From NCBI RefSeq assembly GCF_019711415.1, contig NZ_JAIGNJ010000004.1:62001-126000 (forward strand): a stretch of DNA of 64,000 nucleotides, read 5' to 3'. The stretch is from Qipengyuania vesicularis (GTDB lineage: Bacteria; Pseudomonadota; Alphaproteobacteria; Sphingomonadales; Sphingomonadaceae). The notes below the pieces were generated by a model. That model was not told where the DNA came from. It saw only the letters and a list, made by a program, of their open reading frames with translations, and ran no database searches. Every line of letters starts with the position of its first letter. Position 1 is the first letter of the stretch. Shown here in pieces: positions 6,802-16,529 of this stretch. A program made the position numbers and the translations under genes.

Positions 6802-9426
6802 TTAAGATTGGCTTTTTTCGCTTTCCGCCCTCAGTGCGTAGAGCTGATCCAGCGCCTCGCGGGGTGACAGCGAGTCGAGGTCGAGCGCCATGAGCGCCTC
6901 GCGCAGGCTGTCGGTCCTTTCATCGGCTGCCTGAGCACTGACGGCGAAGAGCGGCAAATCGCCCAGGCCCGCTGCCAAACCACCTGTCTCTGCGCGGCCC
7001 TTCTCCAGCTTGTCGAGCACAGCCTTAGCGCGCTTGATGACCGGCGAGGGCACACCGGCGAGCTTTGCGACCGATAGGCCATAACTACGGTCCGCGGCTC
7101 CTTTCGCCAGTTCGTGCAACAACACGAGATCGCCCTTCCATTCGCGTGCGCGGACATGGTGGAGGCTGAGCGCATCGCAGGTCTCCGCCAGGCGCGAGAG
7201 CTCGTGATAATGCGTTGCGAACAGGCAGCGGCACTTGAGTTGCTCGTGCACCGCCTCGACAACGGCCCAGGCCAGCGCCATGCCGTCATAGGTCGAGGTG
7301 CCGCGTCCGACTTCGTCGAGGATGACAAAGCTGCGATCAGTTGCCTGGCTCAGGATGGCAGCGGTTTCGACCATTTCGACCATGAAGGTCGAGCGCCCTC
7401 GAGCGAGGTTATCCGAGGCGCCGACACGACTGAAGAGGCGGTCTGCAATGCCGATGCGCGCAGACGTCGCAGGCACGAAGCTGCCCGCCTGCGCCAGCAA
7501 CATGATCAGCGCGTTCTGCCGCAGGAAGGTCGATTTACCGCCCATGTTCGGTCCACCGATCAGCCACAGGCGGTCATCGCGGCCGAGCGCGCAGTCGTTG
7601 GCCACGAAGCGTTCGCCAGTCTTCGCGAGTGCCTGTTCGACAACCGGGTGGCGGCCCCCTGTCACCTCAAGGCACGGCTCGTCGAGTATTTCAGGGCGGA
7701 CCCAGTCGGCTTCGGCGGCGCGTTCCGCCAGTGCCGCGCTGACATCGATCCGGGCGAGGGCGGCGGCAGTCGCAGCGATTGCCTCGCGCGTCGCCACGAC
7801 CTCGCCCACCAGCTCTTCGAAATGCGCTTCCTCGGCCGCGAGCGCATGCGCGCCCGCCTCGGCGATGCGGCTGGCCTCCTCGTGCAGCCCGACCGAGTTG
7901 AACCGCACGGCGCCCGCCATGGTCTGGCGATGGGTGAAGCCGCTGTCGGCTGCCATCAGCTTGTCGCCGTGCTTTGCGGGCACCTCGATGAAGTAACCCA
8001 GCACCTTGTTGTGCTTGATCTTGAGCGAGGCGGTGTCCGTTTCCTCGCGATATCTCGCCTCGAGCGCGGCGATGGCCTTGCGGGCATTCCCGCTCGTTTC
8101 GCGCAGTGCGTCGAGCGCGTGGTCATAGCCGCTGGCAATGAATCCGCCCTGGCTGCGTTCGGTCGGCGGGGAGGGGACGAGCGCGCGGGCGAGGTGATCG
8201 ACCAGAGCGGCATGACCGCCCAGCGCATCGGTGGTGCGGGTGAGCAGCGGCGGCAAATCCGCGCTGGCAGAGAGCATGTCGCGCACTCGGCGTGCCTCGG
8301 AAAGGCCGTCACGGATCTGGCCGAGGTCGCGCGGGCTGCCGCGTCCGGCGACAATCCGCCCGAGCGCGCGACCGATATCGGGAGCCTGGCGCATCACCGC
8401 GCGGATATCTGCTCGCAGCAGCGGGTCGGCGTGGAAATGCTGCACGCTCGCAAGCCGCATCTCGATAGCGGCGATGTCGGCCAGCGGCGCGGCAAGGTCC
8501 TCAGCTAGCTGACGGGCACCGGCGCCGGTCGCGCAGCGATCGACACAGGCGACGAGGCTTCCCTCGCGCCCACCATTCTGCGCGGCAAGTATCTCGAGGC
8601 TGCTACGCGTCGCGGCATCCATCGCGAGGTGCTCGCCGCTACCGCGCCCCACCGGGGGGAGCAGGAAAGGCAGCTGCCCGCGCCCGGCATGGTCGAGATA
8701 GGCGATCAAGCCCGCCGCCGCCGCCAGCATGGGGCGCGAGAAATCGCCAAGCCCGTCGAGGGTCGCAAGGCCGTGCAGCTGTTTCAGCCTTGCTTCGCCA
8801 TCATCGCTGCGGAAATCGTGGCGGGGGCGAGGGATGATTTCGCCTGCCGGATCGTCCCAATCGTCGGGAGCGACCACTTCGCTCGCACCGAGCCGGGCCA
8901 GCACCGCGTCGAGGCGGTCGGAGGCGCAGTCCTCGAGTTCCATCCGTCCGGTCGAGATATCGCAGGCCGCGATGCCCACCCGGTCGCGCACAGGAGCGAT
9001 CGCTACCAGCAGGTTCGCACGGCGCGGTTCGAGCAGCGCTTCCTCGGTAAGCGTACCGGCGGTGACGAAGCGCACGATATCGCGCGCGACAAGCGCCTTC
9101 GAAACGGGCGAGCCCTCGCGCTTCGCGCGTTCTTTTGCCTCATCGGGCGTTTCGGTCTGCTCGGCAATTGCGACCCGGCAGCCGCCCTTGATCAGCCGGG
9201 CTAGGTAGCCTTCCGCAGAGTGCACCGGCACGCCGCACATCGGCACGGGCTCGCCGTCATGCTCGCCGCGCGTCGTCAGCGCGATGTCCAGAACGCCCGA
9301 GGCGACCTTTGCATCGTCGAAGAAGAGTTCGAAGAAATCCCCCATCCGGTAGAACAGCAGCGCATCACCTGCCTCTCGCTTCAGGGCGAGATATTGCTGC
9401 ATCATCGGAGTGGGTTGACCGGCCAT
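6802..9426 (-). CDS. mutS: DNA mismatch repair protein MutS
   Basis: ATPase that recognises mispairs and starts methyl-independent or MutL-dependent repair. The product (about 874 residues) has the mismatch-contact motif in LLFYRMGDFFELFFDDA near residue 25, the connector and lever domains, and a C-terminal ABC-type ATPase: Walker A GGPNMGGKST near residue 622, then DEVGRGTSTYDGMALAWA and FATHYHEL. ATG 9426 gives the conserved start MAGQPTPMMQQYL; the frame continues to GTG 9471 with AAAGG upstream, which would add 15 atypical residues. It is divergent from maeB. Confidence 0.96.
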   Translation of the reverse strand: MAGQPTPMMQQYLALKREAGDALLFYRMGDFFELFFDDAKVASGVLDIALTTRGEHDGEPVPMCGVPVHSAEGYLARLIKGGCRVAIAEQTETPDEAKERAKREGSPVSKALVARDIVRFVTAGTLTEEALLEPRRANLLVAIAPVRDRVGIAACDISTGRMELEDCASDRLDAVLARLGASEVVAPDDWDDPAGEIIPRPRHDFRSDDGEARLKQLHGLATLDGLGDFSRPMLAAAAGLIAYLDHAGRGQLPFLLPPVGRGSGEHLAMDAATRSSLEILAAQNGGREGSLVACVDRCATGAGARQLAEDLAAPLADIAAIEMRLASVQHFHADPLLRADIRAVMRQAPDIGRALGRIVAGRGSPRDLGQIRDGLSEARRVRDMLSASADLPPLLTRTTDALGGHAALVDHLARALVPSPPTERSQGGFIASGYDHALDALRETSGNARKAIAALEARYREETDTASLKIKHNKVLGYFIEVPAKHGDKLMAADSGFTHRQTMAGAVRFNSVGLHEEASRIAEAGAHALAAEEAHFEELVGEVVATREAIAATAAALARIDVSAALAERAAEADWVRPEILDEPCLEVTGGRHPVVEQALAKTGERFVANDCALGRDDRLWLIGGPNMGGKSTFLRQNALIMLLAQAGSFVPATSARIGIADRLFSRVGASDNLARGRSTFMVEMVETAAILSQATDRSFVILDEVGRGTSTYDGMALAWAVVEAVHEQLKCRCLFATHYHELSRLAETCDALSLHHVRAREWKGDLVLLHELAKGAADRSYGLSVAKLAGVPSPVIKRAKAVLDKLEKGRAETGGLAAGLGDLPLFAVSAQAADERTDSLREALMALDLDSLSPREALDQLYALRAESEKSQS

Positions 9427-9540
9427 CACTTTGCCGTAGCGGCCAGCCTGCCGATTCGGGAGTCGGGCCACGTGGCCTTTCCCCTATGACTTCTCGCAAA
9501 ATCCTCTTAGGGGCATCCCCAAGGAGCTATGAGGACCCAG

Positions 9541-11805
9541 ATGGCCGAAGAAAAGCAGAGCGGTTTCAACGCGCGCGAGGCGCTGTTCTACCACGAAACG
9601 ATCCGCCCCGGTAAGATCGAGATCATTGCCTCCAAGCCCATGGCGACGCAGCGCGACCTTGCGCTGGCCTATTCACCCGGTGTCGCCGCTCCGGTGGAAG
9701 CGATTGCCCAAAATCCGCAGGATGCCGCGCGCTACACCGCTCGATCGAACCTTGTCGCGGTGATCTCCAACGGCACCGCCATCCTTGGACTCGGCAATCT
9801 GGGTGCGCTGGCTTCCAAGCCGGTGATGGAAGGCAAGGCGGTGCTGTTCAAGCGTTTCGCCGATGTCGATTCGATCGACCTCGAACTCGATACGGAAGAT
9901 CCCGAAGCCTTCATCAATGCGGTCGCGCTGATGGAGCCAAGCTTCGGAGGCATCAACCTGGAAGACATCGCCGCGCCCGAGTGCTTCATCATCGAGCAGG
10001 CGCTGCGCGAGAAGATGAATATCCCGGTCATGCATGACGACCAGCATGGCACGGCGATCATATCGGCGGCGGGCTTGATCAACGCTTGTCATCTAACGGG
10101 CCGCAAGCTCGAAGATGTGAGGATGGTGGTGAATGGTGCCGGTGCCTCGGCACTCGCCTGTACCGCACTGATCAAGGCGATGGGCGTGCGGCACGAGAAC
10201 GTCATCGTCTGCGACCGTGCCGGCCCCATCTATCCAGGCCGCGAAAATGTCGACCAGTGGAAGAGCGCCCATGCAGTGGAAACGCCGCATCGCAGCCTCG
10301 AGGAAGCGCTTGAGGGCGCCGATGTCTTCCTCGGCCTGTCGGCGGCAGGTGCGCTCAAGCCGGAATGGGTCGAGAAGATGGCTGACAGGCCGATCATCTT
10401 CGCCATGGCCAACCCAACGCCCGAGATCATGCCGGACGAGGCGAAGGCCGTGCGCCCCGATGCGATCATCGCGACCGGGCGCAGCGATTTCCCGAACCAG
10501 GTCAACAACGTCCTCGGCTTTCCATTCATCTTCCGGGGCGCGCTCGACGTGCAGGCCACCGCGATCAACGAGGAAATGAAGATCGCCGCGGCCAAGGCCA
10601 TCGCCGAACTCGCGCGCGAACGCGTGCCCGAGGAAGTGGCGGCGGCCTATGGCGTCACCCACCAGTTCGGCGAGGAATATATCATCCCCGCACCCTTCGA
10701 TCCGCGCCTGATGGAAGTCGTATCATCCGCGGTCGCCAAGGCTGCCATGGATACGGGCGTAGCTCAGGCACAGATCGAGGATTTCGACGCCTATCGCCAC
10801 GAACTGAAAGCCCGGCTCAACCCGACCACCGGTGCGCTCACCAACATCTACGAAATGGCGCGCAACAATCCGAAGCGGATGGTTTTTGCAGAGGCCGAGG
10901 AAGACGTGGCATTGCGCGCTGCGATCCAGTTCCGCGACTATGGCTATGGCGAGCCGATCCTTGTCGGCCGCACCGAGAAAGTGCGTGAAAAGCTGGTCGA
11001 ACTGGCGGTGGACGATCCGGACGACTGGATCATCGAGAATTCGGCCGTGTCGGACAAGGTCCCCGCGATGGTCGACTATCTCTACAAACGCCTCCAGCGC
11101 CGCGGCTATACCGAGCGAGACGTGGGCCGCATGGTGAACCAGGAGCGCAACGTCTTCGCCGCCCTGCTGGTGGCGCTCGGCCATGGCGACGGCATGGTTT
11201 CGGGGCTGACCCGCACTTTCGCGCAGACAGCGCGCGAAGTGGCGCGGGTCATCGATCCCAAGCCGGGCGCAACGCAGTTCGGCATCCACATGATGATCGG
11301 CAAGAACCAGACGACATTCCTCGCCGACACCACGATCAACGAACGCCCGAGCGCAGCGCAACTGGCGCATATTGCCAAGGAAACCGCCACGGTGGCGCGC
11401 CGCATGGGGCACGAGCCGCGGGTCGCCTTCATGTCTTATTCGACCTTCGGCAACCCTTCCGGCCAATGGCTGGCGAACATCCGCGATGCAGTGGCGCTGC
11501 TCGATGCCGACGACACGGTCGATTTCGAGTATGAAGGCGAGATGGCGCCCGATGCCGCGCTTAACCGAAAGGTGATGGACCTCTATCCCTTCAGCCGCCT
11601 GTCGGGGCCCGCCAACGTGCTTGTCATGCCCGGGCTGCAATCGGCCAATCTCTCGGCCAAGCTGCTGCGCGAGCTGGGCGGGGAGACCACCATCGGCCCG
11701 ATGATGATCGGCAGCGAGAAGCCGGTGCAGATCGCACCAATGACTTCGATCGCCCCCGATGTGCTGACGCTTGCGGTGCTGGCGAGTGCCGGGGTGCTGG
11801 GCTGA
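9541..11805 (+). CDS. maeB: NADP-dependent malic enzyme with C-terminal phosphotransacetylase-like domain
   Basis: Oxidative decarboxylation of malate to pyruvate. At 754 residues it is the long MaeB form. Residues 1-430 are the malic enzyme part (YSPGVAAPVEAIA, GNLGALASKPVMEGKAVLFKRFADVDSIDLELD in pieces, VMHDDQHGTAI, GAGASALAC for nucleotide binding); residues 430-754 match the phosphate acetyl/butyryltransferase fold, which in this family senses acetyl-CoA rather than catalysing. ATG 9541 follows GAGGA by five bases; an in-frame ATG at 9529 sits only two bases after AAGGAG. The stop lies 13 bases before the next gene. Confidence 0.94.
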   Translation: MAEEKQSGFNAREALFYHETIRPGKIEIIASKPMATQRDLALAYSPGVAAPVEAIAQNPQDAARYTARSNLVAVISNGTAILGLGNLGALASKPVMEGKAVLFKRFADVDSIDLELDTEDPEAFINAVALMEPSFGGINLEDIAAPECFIIEQALREKMNIPVMHDDQHGTAIISAAGLINACHLTGRKLEDVRMVVNGAGASALACTALIKAMGVRHENVIVCDRAGPIYPGRENVDQWKSAHAVETPHRSLEEALEGADVFLGLSAAGALKPEWVEKMADRPIIFAMANPTPEIMPDEAKAVRPDAIIATGRSDFPNQVNNVLGFPFIFRGALDVQATAINEEMKIAAAKAIAELARERVPEEVAAAYGVTHQFGEEYIIPAPFDPRLMEVVSSAVAKAAMDTGVAQAQIEDFDAYRHELKARLNPTTGALTNIYEMARNNPKRMVFAEAEEDVALRAAIQFRDYGYGEPILVGRTEKVREKLVELAVDDPDDWIIENSAVSDKVPAMVDYLYKRLQRRGYTERDVGRMVNQERNVFAALLVALGHGDGMVSGLTRTFAQTAREVARVIDPKPGATQFGIHMMIGKNQTTFLADTTINERPSAAQLAHIAKETATVARRMGHEPRVAFMSYSTFGNPSGQWLANIRDAVALLDADDTVDFEYEGEMAPDAALNRKVMDLYPFSRLSGPANVLVMPGLQSANLSAKLLRELGGETTIGPMMIGSEKPVQIAPMTSIAPDVLTLAVLASAGVLG

Positions 11806-11818
11806 GGAAGGCTGCTTT

Positions 11819-12958
11819 ATGGCGATAGACTGCCAGCGGCATCGCTTCGCGATCCCCGATGAAGTGCACTATCTGAACTGCGCCTACATGTCGCCGCTCG
11901 CCACCAGCGTGAGCGATGCGATGGTCGCGGGGGCAATGCTCAAGGCGCAGCCCTGGACCTACAAGCCTGCGGATTTCTTCTCGGTGGTCGAGGAGTTCCG
12001 CGAGAAAGCGGCGCGGCTTGCCGGGGTTTCCTCCGATACCATCGCTGTCGTTTCCTCGGCGAGCTATGGCCTTGCTGTTGCCGCCGCAAACCTGCCGATG
12101 GAGCGGGGCCAGACGGTCGTCACGCTGGGCGACCAGTTTCCATCCAATGTCTATGTCTGGCAGGAGAAGGCCGCGCGCTGCGGAGGCAGGGTTATCGCGG
12201 TCGAGCGTCCTTCGCAGAGCTGCTGGACCGACGCGGTCCTCGAGGCCATCGGACCGGAGACTGCGGTAGTGGCCGTACCCCACAACCACTGGGCGGACGG
12301 GCGCATGGTTGATCTCGTCGCGGTGGGCAAAAATGCGCGTGCCAACGGCGCAGCGCTGGTGCTTGACCTCACTCAATCGCTCGGCGCCATGCCGCTCGAC
12401 TTCGCCACGGTGCGGCCCGATTTCGCGGTTGCCGCCTGCTACAAATGGCTGATGGGTCCGTACGGGATCGGAATGCTCTACGTTGATCCGGCACACCATG
12501 GCGGCGTTCCGATAGAGCATAACTGGATCAACCGTGCAGGTTCGGAAGATTTTGCACGGCTTGTCGATTATCGCAGCGATTTCCAACCCGGCGGGCGCCG
12601 GTTCGACATGGGCGAGAAGTCGAATGCTCCCCTGCTCATGGGTGCAGGTGCGGGTCTCGATTTCCTGATGGAGTTCGGTGTCGAGGCCATTGCCGAAGAA
12701 CTCGGCGCGAGGACCGGGCATCTTGCAGCACAGGCGCACGAACTGGGGCTCACTTCCGCACCGATCGGCACGCGCGCGCCGCATTTCCTGGCGCTCGGCT
12801 TCCCTGATGGCGTTCCGGCTGGCCTGACCGAGACACTGGCCGAACGGCAGGTGCATGTCTCGCTCAGGGGGACATCGCTGCGCGTGACGCCGCATCTCTA
12901 TAACACTCCCGCGGATAGCGAGGCCCTGATCGCGACCCTGCGCGATTGCCTCGCCTGA
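11819..12958 (+). CDS. Class V aminotransferase-fold PLP enzyme
   Basis: A 379-residue PLP enzyme of the NifS/kynureninase-like class. It shows YLNCAYMSPL near the N-terminus, PHNHWADG, the cofactor aspartate in LVLDLTQSLGAMPLD, and Lys209 in AACYKWLMGPYGIGML. Proteins of this group are usually annotated as cysteine desulfurases or isopenicillin-epimerase-like, but the substrate cannot be read from sequence, and no cysteine loop typical of IscS is present. GAGGAAG precedes ATG 11819 by nine bases. It is co-directional with maeB and probably co-transcribed. Confidence 0.85.
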   Translation: MAIDCQRHRFAIPDEVHYLNCAYMSPLATSVSDAMVAGAMLKAQPWTYKPADFFSVVEEFREKAARLAGVSSDTIAVVSSASYGLAVAAANLPMERGQTVVTLGDQFPSNVYVWQEKAARCGGRVIAVERPSQSCWTDAVLEAIGPETAVVAVPHNHWADGRMVDLVAVGKNARANGAALVLDLTQSLGAMPLDFATVRPDFAVAACYKWLMGPYGIGMLYVDPAHHGGVPIEHNWINRAGSEDFARLVDYRSDFQPGGRRFDMGEKSNAPLLMGAGAGLDFLMEFGVEAIAEELGARTGHLAAQAHELGLTSAPIGTRAPHFLALGFPDGVPAGLTETLAERQVHVSLRGTSLRVTPHLYNTPADSEALIATLRDCLA

Positions 12959-13071
12959 ACGGCGCGGGCGCACGGGTCGTCGCGACCGGTCCGCCCATTC
13001 ACGATTTGGCAAGCGGCCCCGACCGTAGCCCTCTTTCCACGTGCATGGGATCGCACTGGAAAGGACAGAAA

Positions 13072-13671
13072 ATGAAGAAGTTTCTCGTTACAGCTGCGCT
13101 TGGCGCAGGCATGCTCGCAACCCCGGCCCTGGCACAGGACGCGCCCGGCGGCTTTCATGTCGGCGCGATTGCCGGCTTTGAAGGGGTCGATGTGGAAACG
13201 GCAGGGCCCGGTGTGACGCTCGATAGCGATGCGGCGGTCTACGGCGTTACGGCCGGCTATGACCTTTCGCTGGGGAGCGCCTTTGTCGGGATCGAGGGTG
13301 AGATCTCGACCAGCGACAATTCGGCCCAGTTCCCGAGCGGTGCGGGAGCTGCCTACGACGGGCTGGACACCAGCGGCCAGTACTACATCGGCGCGCGTGC
13401 CGGTTTCGCGCTGACGCCCGGCATCGCGGCCTACGGCAAGGTCGGCTACACTTCGCTCGATACCAGCGCCTTCACTTCTGCCGGTTCGCTCGACGAACTC
13501 GAAGAGAACAGTGGCGGTTTTCGTTTCGGCGGAGGCTTGCAGATCGGCCTTCCCGGTCCGCTAGAGGCGCGTCTCGAATACCGCCGCTCGCGCTACGACG
13601 ATTCCGCCTCGGGCGACTTCGGTGAAGTGACGACCGACCAGTTCGTTGCAGGTCTGGGCCTGCGCTTCTAG
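13072..13671 (+). CDS. Outer membrane beta-barrel protein
   Basis: 199 residues starting with a clear Sec signal peptide (MKKFLVTAALGAGMLATPALA, cleavage before QDAPGG). The mature part alternates hydrophobic and polar residues with Gly/Tyr-rich strands (GFHVGAIAGFEGV, AVYGVTAGYDLSL, QYYIGARAGFAL, AAYGKVGYTSL, LEARLEYRRSRY) and ends in FVAGLGLRF, a C-terminal Phe as expected for BamA-dependent barrels. It resembles the OmpA-like/opacity porin family of eight-stranded barrels. AAAGGACAG precedes ATG 13072. Convergent with the SDR gene, 13 bases between stops. Confidence 0.88.
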   Translation: MKKFLVTAALGAGMLATPALAQDAPGGFHVGAIAGFEGVDVETAGPGVTLDSDAAVYGVTAGYDLSLGSAFVGIEGEISTSDNSAQFPSGAGAAYDGLDTSGQYYIGARAGFALTPGIAAYGKVGYTSLDTSAFTSAGSLDELEENSGGFRFGGGLQIGLPGPLEARLEYRRSRYDDSASGDFGEVTTDQFVAGLGLRF

Positions 13672-13684
13672 CCGGGCCTGAACT

Positions 13685-14332
13685 TCAGAACGGCAGGGCC
13701 TTGCCGGTATAATCGACATAGGCGTAGCCCGGCTGCGCTTTCTCGACCACATCGGCGAGGCCCCTTGCGCTTTCAGCGACCGTGATGTGCGCATTGGGTC
13801 CGCCCATGTCGGTCTGCACCCAGCCAGGGTGGAGCGAGAGGACCGCGAGATCGCGCCCTGCTGCATCCTGCTCGGCGATGCCCTTGGCGAGCATGTTCTG
13901 CGCGGTCTTGCTGGTGCGGTAGAGTTCGTATCCGCCCGAACTGTCCTCGATCGAACCCATCAGCGAGCTCATGAAGGACAGCGATCCGCCGTCCTTGATC
14001 TGCGGGAGTAGCTTCTTTCCGAGATGCACCGGGCCGAAGGCATTGGTCATCATGACCTCGGCGACCTCTTCGGCTGTCGCCTGCTCGCTCGACTGGTGCT
14101 TCGCGCCGGTAATTCCTGCGTTGACGATGACCGCGTCGAATTCGCCCTCGACATCGAAGGTGGATGGATCGGTGACGTCGAGCGTCTGCACGCTCACGCC
14201 TTCGAGCGCGTGAAGCTCGTCGCTCTTGGAGCGCTCGGTGCCTGTCACCTCCCAGCCGCGCTCCTTGAATTCCTTCGCAAGACCGAGACCGATGCCGCGC
14301 GATGCGCCGACGATAAGGACGTGATTGCTCAT
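13685..14332 (-). CDS. Short-chain dehydrogenase/reductase
   Basis: 215-residue SDR with the Rossmann GASRGIG (9-15), NAG at the fourth strand (VIVNAGIT), catalytic Ser in SFMSSLMGS and the YxxxK pair in YELYRTSK, then LHPGWVQTDMGG. This short form resembles the C-factor/sniffer-type SDRs, whose substrates are varied carbonyls. NADP preference is suggested by the Thr/Glu/Arg after strand 2 (TGTERSK). AGGAGACAGGAAA precedes ATG 14332. The gene starts 12 bases after the aldehyde dehydrogenase stop and likely forms an operon with it. Confidence 0.9.
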   Translation of the reverse strand: MSNHVLIVGASRGIGLGLAKEFKERGWEVTGTERSKSDELHALEGVSVQTLDVTDPSTFDVEGEFDAVIVNAGITGAKHQSSEQATAEEVAEVMMTNAFGPVHLGKKLLPQIKDGGSLSFMSSLMGSIEDSSGGYELYRTSKTAQNMLAKGIAEQDAAGRDLAVLSLHPGWVQTDMGGPNAHITVAESARGLADVVEKAQPGYAYVDYTGKALPF

Positions 14333-14343
14333 TTTCCTGTCTC

Positions 14344-15711
14344 CTAGGCCGGGTGGACCAGCGTCTTGAGGTTCATGAATTCATGGAGGCCGAACTCGGC
14401 GAGTTCGCGGCCATGGCCCGATCGCTTGATGCCCCCGAAAGGCGCTTCGATCTTGGAGCCATTGACCGCGTTGAATGTGGTCATCCCCGCTTCGATAGCA
14501 TTGGCGAAGTGTTCCTTCTCGTCTTCGTCATTGGTCCAGACCGCCGAACCGAGACCATAAGGGATTGCGTTGGCGATGGTGGTCGCTTCTTCGATATCCT
14601 TCGCCTTGTAGAGCTGGCCGACGGGACCGAAGATTTCGTCCGTTCCGGTCTCGCTGGCGAGGGGGACATCGGTGAGGAGGCCGGCGGTCATCCAGGCCCC
14701 GGGCCGGTCGAGTTTCTCCGCGCCGAACAGCAAGGTGCAGCCCTCGTCCTTCGCCTTGTCGACCTGCTCCAGCACCGTGTCGCGCTGCCCCTCGCTCGAA
14801 AGCGGGCCGAGCTCGGTGTCGTCATCCATCGGGTCGCCCAGCTTCACACCCTTCAGCGCAGCAATGAAACGCTCGGCGAAATCGTCGTAGATGTCGGCAT
14901 GGACGATGGTGCGTTTGCCGCAGATGCAGGACTGACCGTTGTTCTGGATTCGGGCAGTCACGGCGTCCTTCACCGCCTGATCCATGTCGGCCGAGGGCAT
15001 GATTATGAAAGGGTCTGTCCCGCCCAGCTCGAGCACGACCTTCTTCAAGTTCTTGCCCGCGCGTTCGGCCACTGCGCTCCCCGCACCCTCGCTCCCGGTA
15101 AGCGTGGCTGCGACGATGCGCGGGTCGTCGATCACCTTGCCGATCGGATCGGAGGAGACGCACAGGTTCTGGAAGAGCCCTTCGGGTCCGCCCGCCTCAA
15201 GCACCAGCTCTTCCATCCGCGCGGCGACGCCCTGTACGATGCTCGCGTGCTTCAGCACACCGACATTGCCGGCAAGTATCGTCGGCGCGAGGAAGCGGAT
15301 CACCTGCCAATAGGGGAAGTTCCACGGCATGACCGCGAGCACCGGGCCTTGTGGCAGCCATCGCGCCTCTGCGCGCCCGCCGTCAGACAGGTCCCAGAAT
15401 TTCGATTCGAGCATCGGCGGCCCGTGCTCGGCATAATAGTGCAGCAGGCTGGCACATTTCTCGACCTCGGCACGCGCCTGCGTGATCGGCTTACCCATTT
15501 CGGTGACGGCGAGGCGGGCGAGCTCCTCGTTGTTGCTTTCATAGAGATCGCCGAGCTTCGTGAGGAGCTGCGTGCGCCGGTCGAGTGGGGTCTGCCGCCA
15601 GTCGCGATAGGCGCGCGTCGCGGTCTCCAGCTTGCGATCGATGCCGTTTGCATCGAGCGTTTCATAGGTGGCGATGGTCTCGCCGGTCGCGGGGTTGGTC
15701 GTGGTGATCAA
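14344..15711 (-). CDS. NAD(P)-dependent semialdehyde dehydrogenase (succinate-semialdehyde type)
   Basis: 455-residue aldehyde dehydrogenase that oxidises an aldehyde, probably succinate semialdehyde, to the acid. It carries the ALDH landmarks VMPWNFPYWQVIRF, GSEGAGSAVA (cofactor loop), VLELGGTDPFII with the catalytic Glu, and NNGQSCICGKR with the nucleophilic Cys, and ends with FGGIKRSGHGRELAEFG. The closest named family is the GabD/Sad group, but short length and substrate residues cannot prove it. The start is TTG 15711 (MITTTNPATGE), with GGAG six to seven bases upstream. No ATG fits the conserved N-terminus. Confidence 0.88.
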   Translation of the reverse strand: MITTTNPATGETIATYETLDANGIDRKLETATRAYRDWRQTPLDRRTQLLTKLGDLYESNNEELARLAVTEMGKPITQARAEVEKCASLLHYYAEHGPPMLESKFWDLSDGGRAEARWLPQGPVLAVMPWNFPYWQVIRFLAPTILAGNVGVLKHASIVQGVAARMEELVLEAGGPEGLFQNLCVSSDPIGKVIDDPRIVAATLTGSEGAGSAVAERAGKNLKKVVLELGGTDPFIIMPSADMDQAVKDAVTARIQNNGQSCICGKRTIVHADIYDDFAERFIAALKGVKLGDPMDDDTELGPLSSEGQRDTVLEQVDKAKDEGCTLLFGAEKLDRPGAWMTAGLLTDVPLASETGTDEIFGPVGQLYKAKDIEEATTIANAIPYGLGSAVWTNDEDEKEHFANAIEAGMTTFNAVNGSKIEAPFGGIKRSGHGRELAEFGLHEFMNLKTLVHPA

Positions 15712-15769
15712 GAGGTGCTCCGTCAGGGTTCACCCCATCAATGGCCACATCTTGCCAGCGTTCCGCGTT

Positions 15770-16471
15770 TCACTTCCGCCGGAAGCGGAAATACCAGACT
15801 TCGTGGCCGTAGGTGTTGCGCGCCTTATGTTCGTAGCGCGTCTCGCACCAGCCCGAGGGGCGCTCTTCCCAGCTGTGCCGGTCCTCGACCACCCATTCGA
15901 ACACGTCGGTGAAGCGGCGCATGACCATGAGCGCATGGCGCAGGTAGACGGGGTGGTCGGTGCCAAAGCGGAATTCGCCGCCGGGCTTCAGCTTGTCGGC
16001 GAACATGCGTACCGGCCCGTCGTTCATCATGCGGCGCTTGGCATGCTTGTTCTTGGGCCAGGGGTCGGGGTGCAGCAGGTAGAGCATGGTCAACGCGCCA
16101 TCGGGTACGCGGGCGAGGGCATCGAGCGCGTCGCCATGATGGATACGGACATTGGCGAGACTGCCGTCGCGCACATGCATGAGCGCCTGCGCCACGCCAT
16201 TGAGGAAAGGCTCTGCGCCGATGAAGCCATGATCGGGCAGCAGGTCGGCACGATAGGCCATGTGCTCGCCGCCGCCGAAACCGATTTCGAAATGGAGCGG
16301 ACGGTCGAAGCCAAACAGCGCCTCCGACGTCACCGGCCCTTCCGTGGGTACGGCAATTTGCGGCAGGAGCTTGTCGACGAGCTCTTGCTGCCCGCTGCGC
16401 AGGGGTTTGCCCTGGCTGCGACCGTAGAGCCGGTTGAGCGTGGTCGGATCGCCTTCCTTGAATGCTGACAT
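15770..16471 (-). CDS. trmB: tRNA (guanine-N7-)-methyltransferase
   Basis: SAM-dependent enzyme that makes m7G46 in tRNA variable loops. The 233-residue protein has the SAM-binding EIGFGGGEH, the FIGAEP segment, and the TrmB signature LLHPDPWPKNKHAKRR, followed by TDHPVYLRHAL and the C-terminal SWEERPSGWCETRYEHKA. ATG 16471 gives a typical start MSAFKEGDPTTLNRLYGR. The open frame continues upstream but without family similarity. It is followed downstream by the semialdehyde dehydrogenase gene on the same strand. Confidence 0.95.
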   Translation of the reverse strand: MSAFKEGDPTTLNRLYGRSQGKPLRSGQQELVDKLLPQIAVPTEGPVTSEALFGFDRPLHFEIGFGGGEHMAYRADLLPDHGFIGAEPFLNGVAQALMHVRDGSLANVRIHHGDALDALARVPDGALTMLYLLHPDPWPKNKHAKRRMMNDGPVRMFADKLKPGGEFRFGTDHPVYLRHALMVMRRFTDVFEWVVEDRHSWEERPSGWCETRYEHKARNTYGHEVWYFRFRRK

Positions 16472-16529
16472 GGCGCGCCCGCTAGGCGAAAAAGGGCGCT
16501 GCTGTCCAGCGTCCAGCCGCCGCGCCCAA

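Noticed and set aside
14353..15912. 519-residue plus-strand open frame opposite the semialdehyde dehydrogenase
   Set aside because: Antisense of a clear ALDH; composition and lack of motifs mark it as a shadow.
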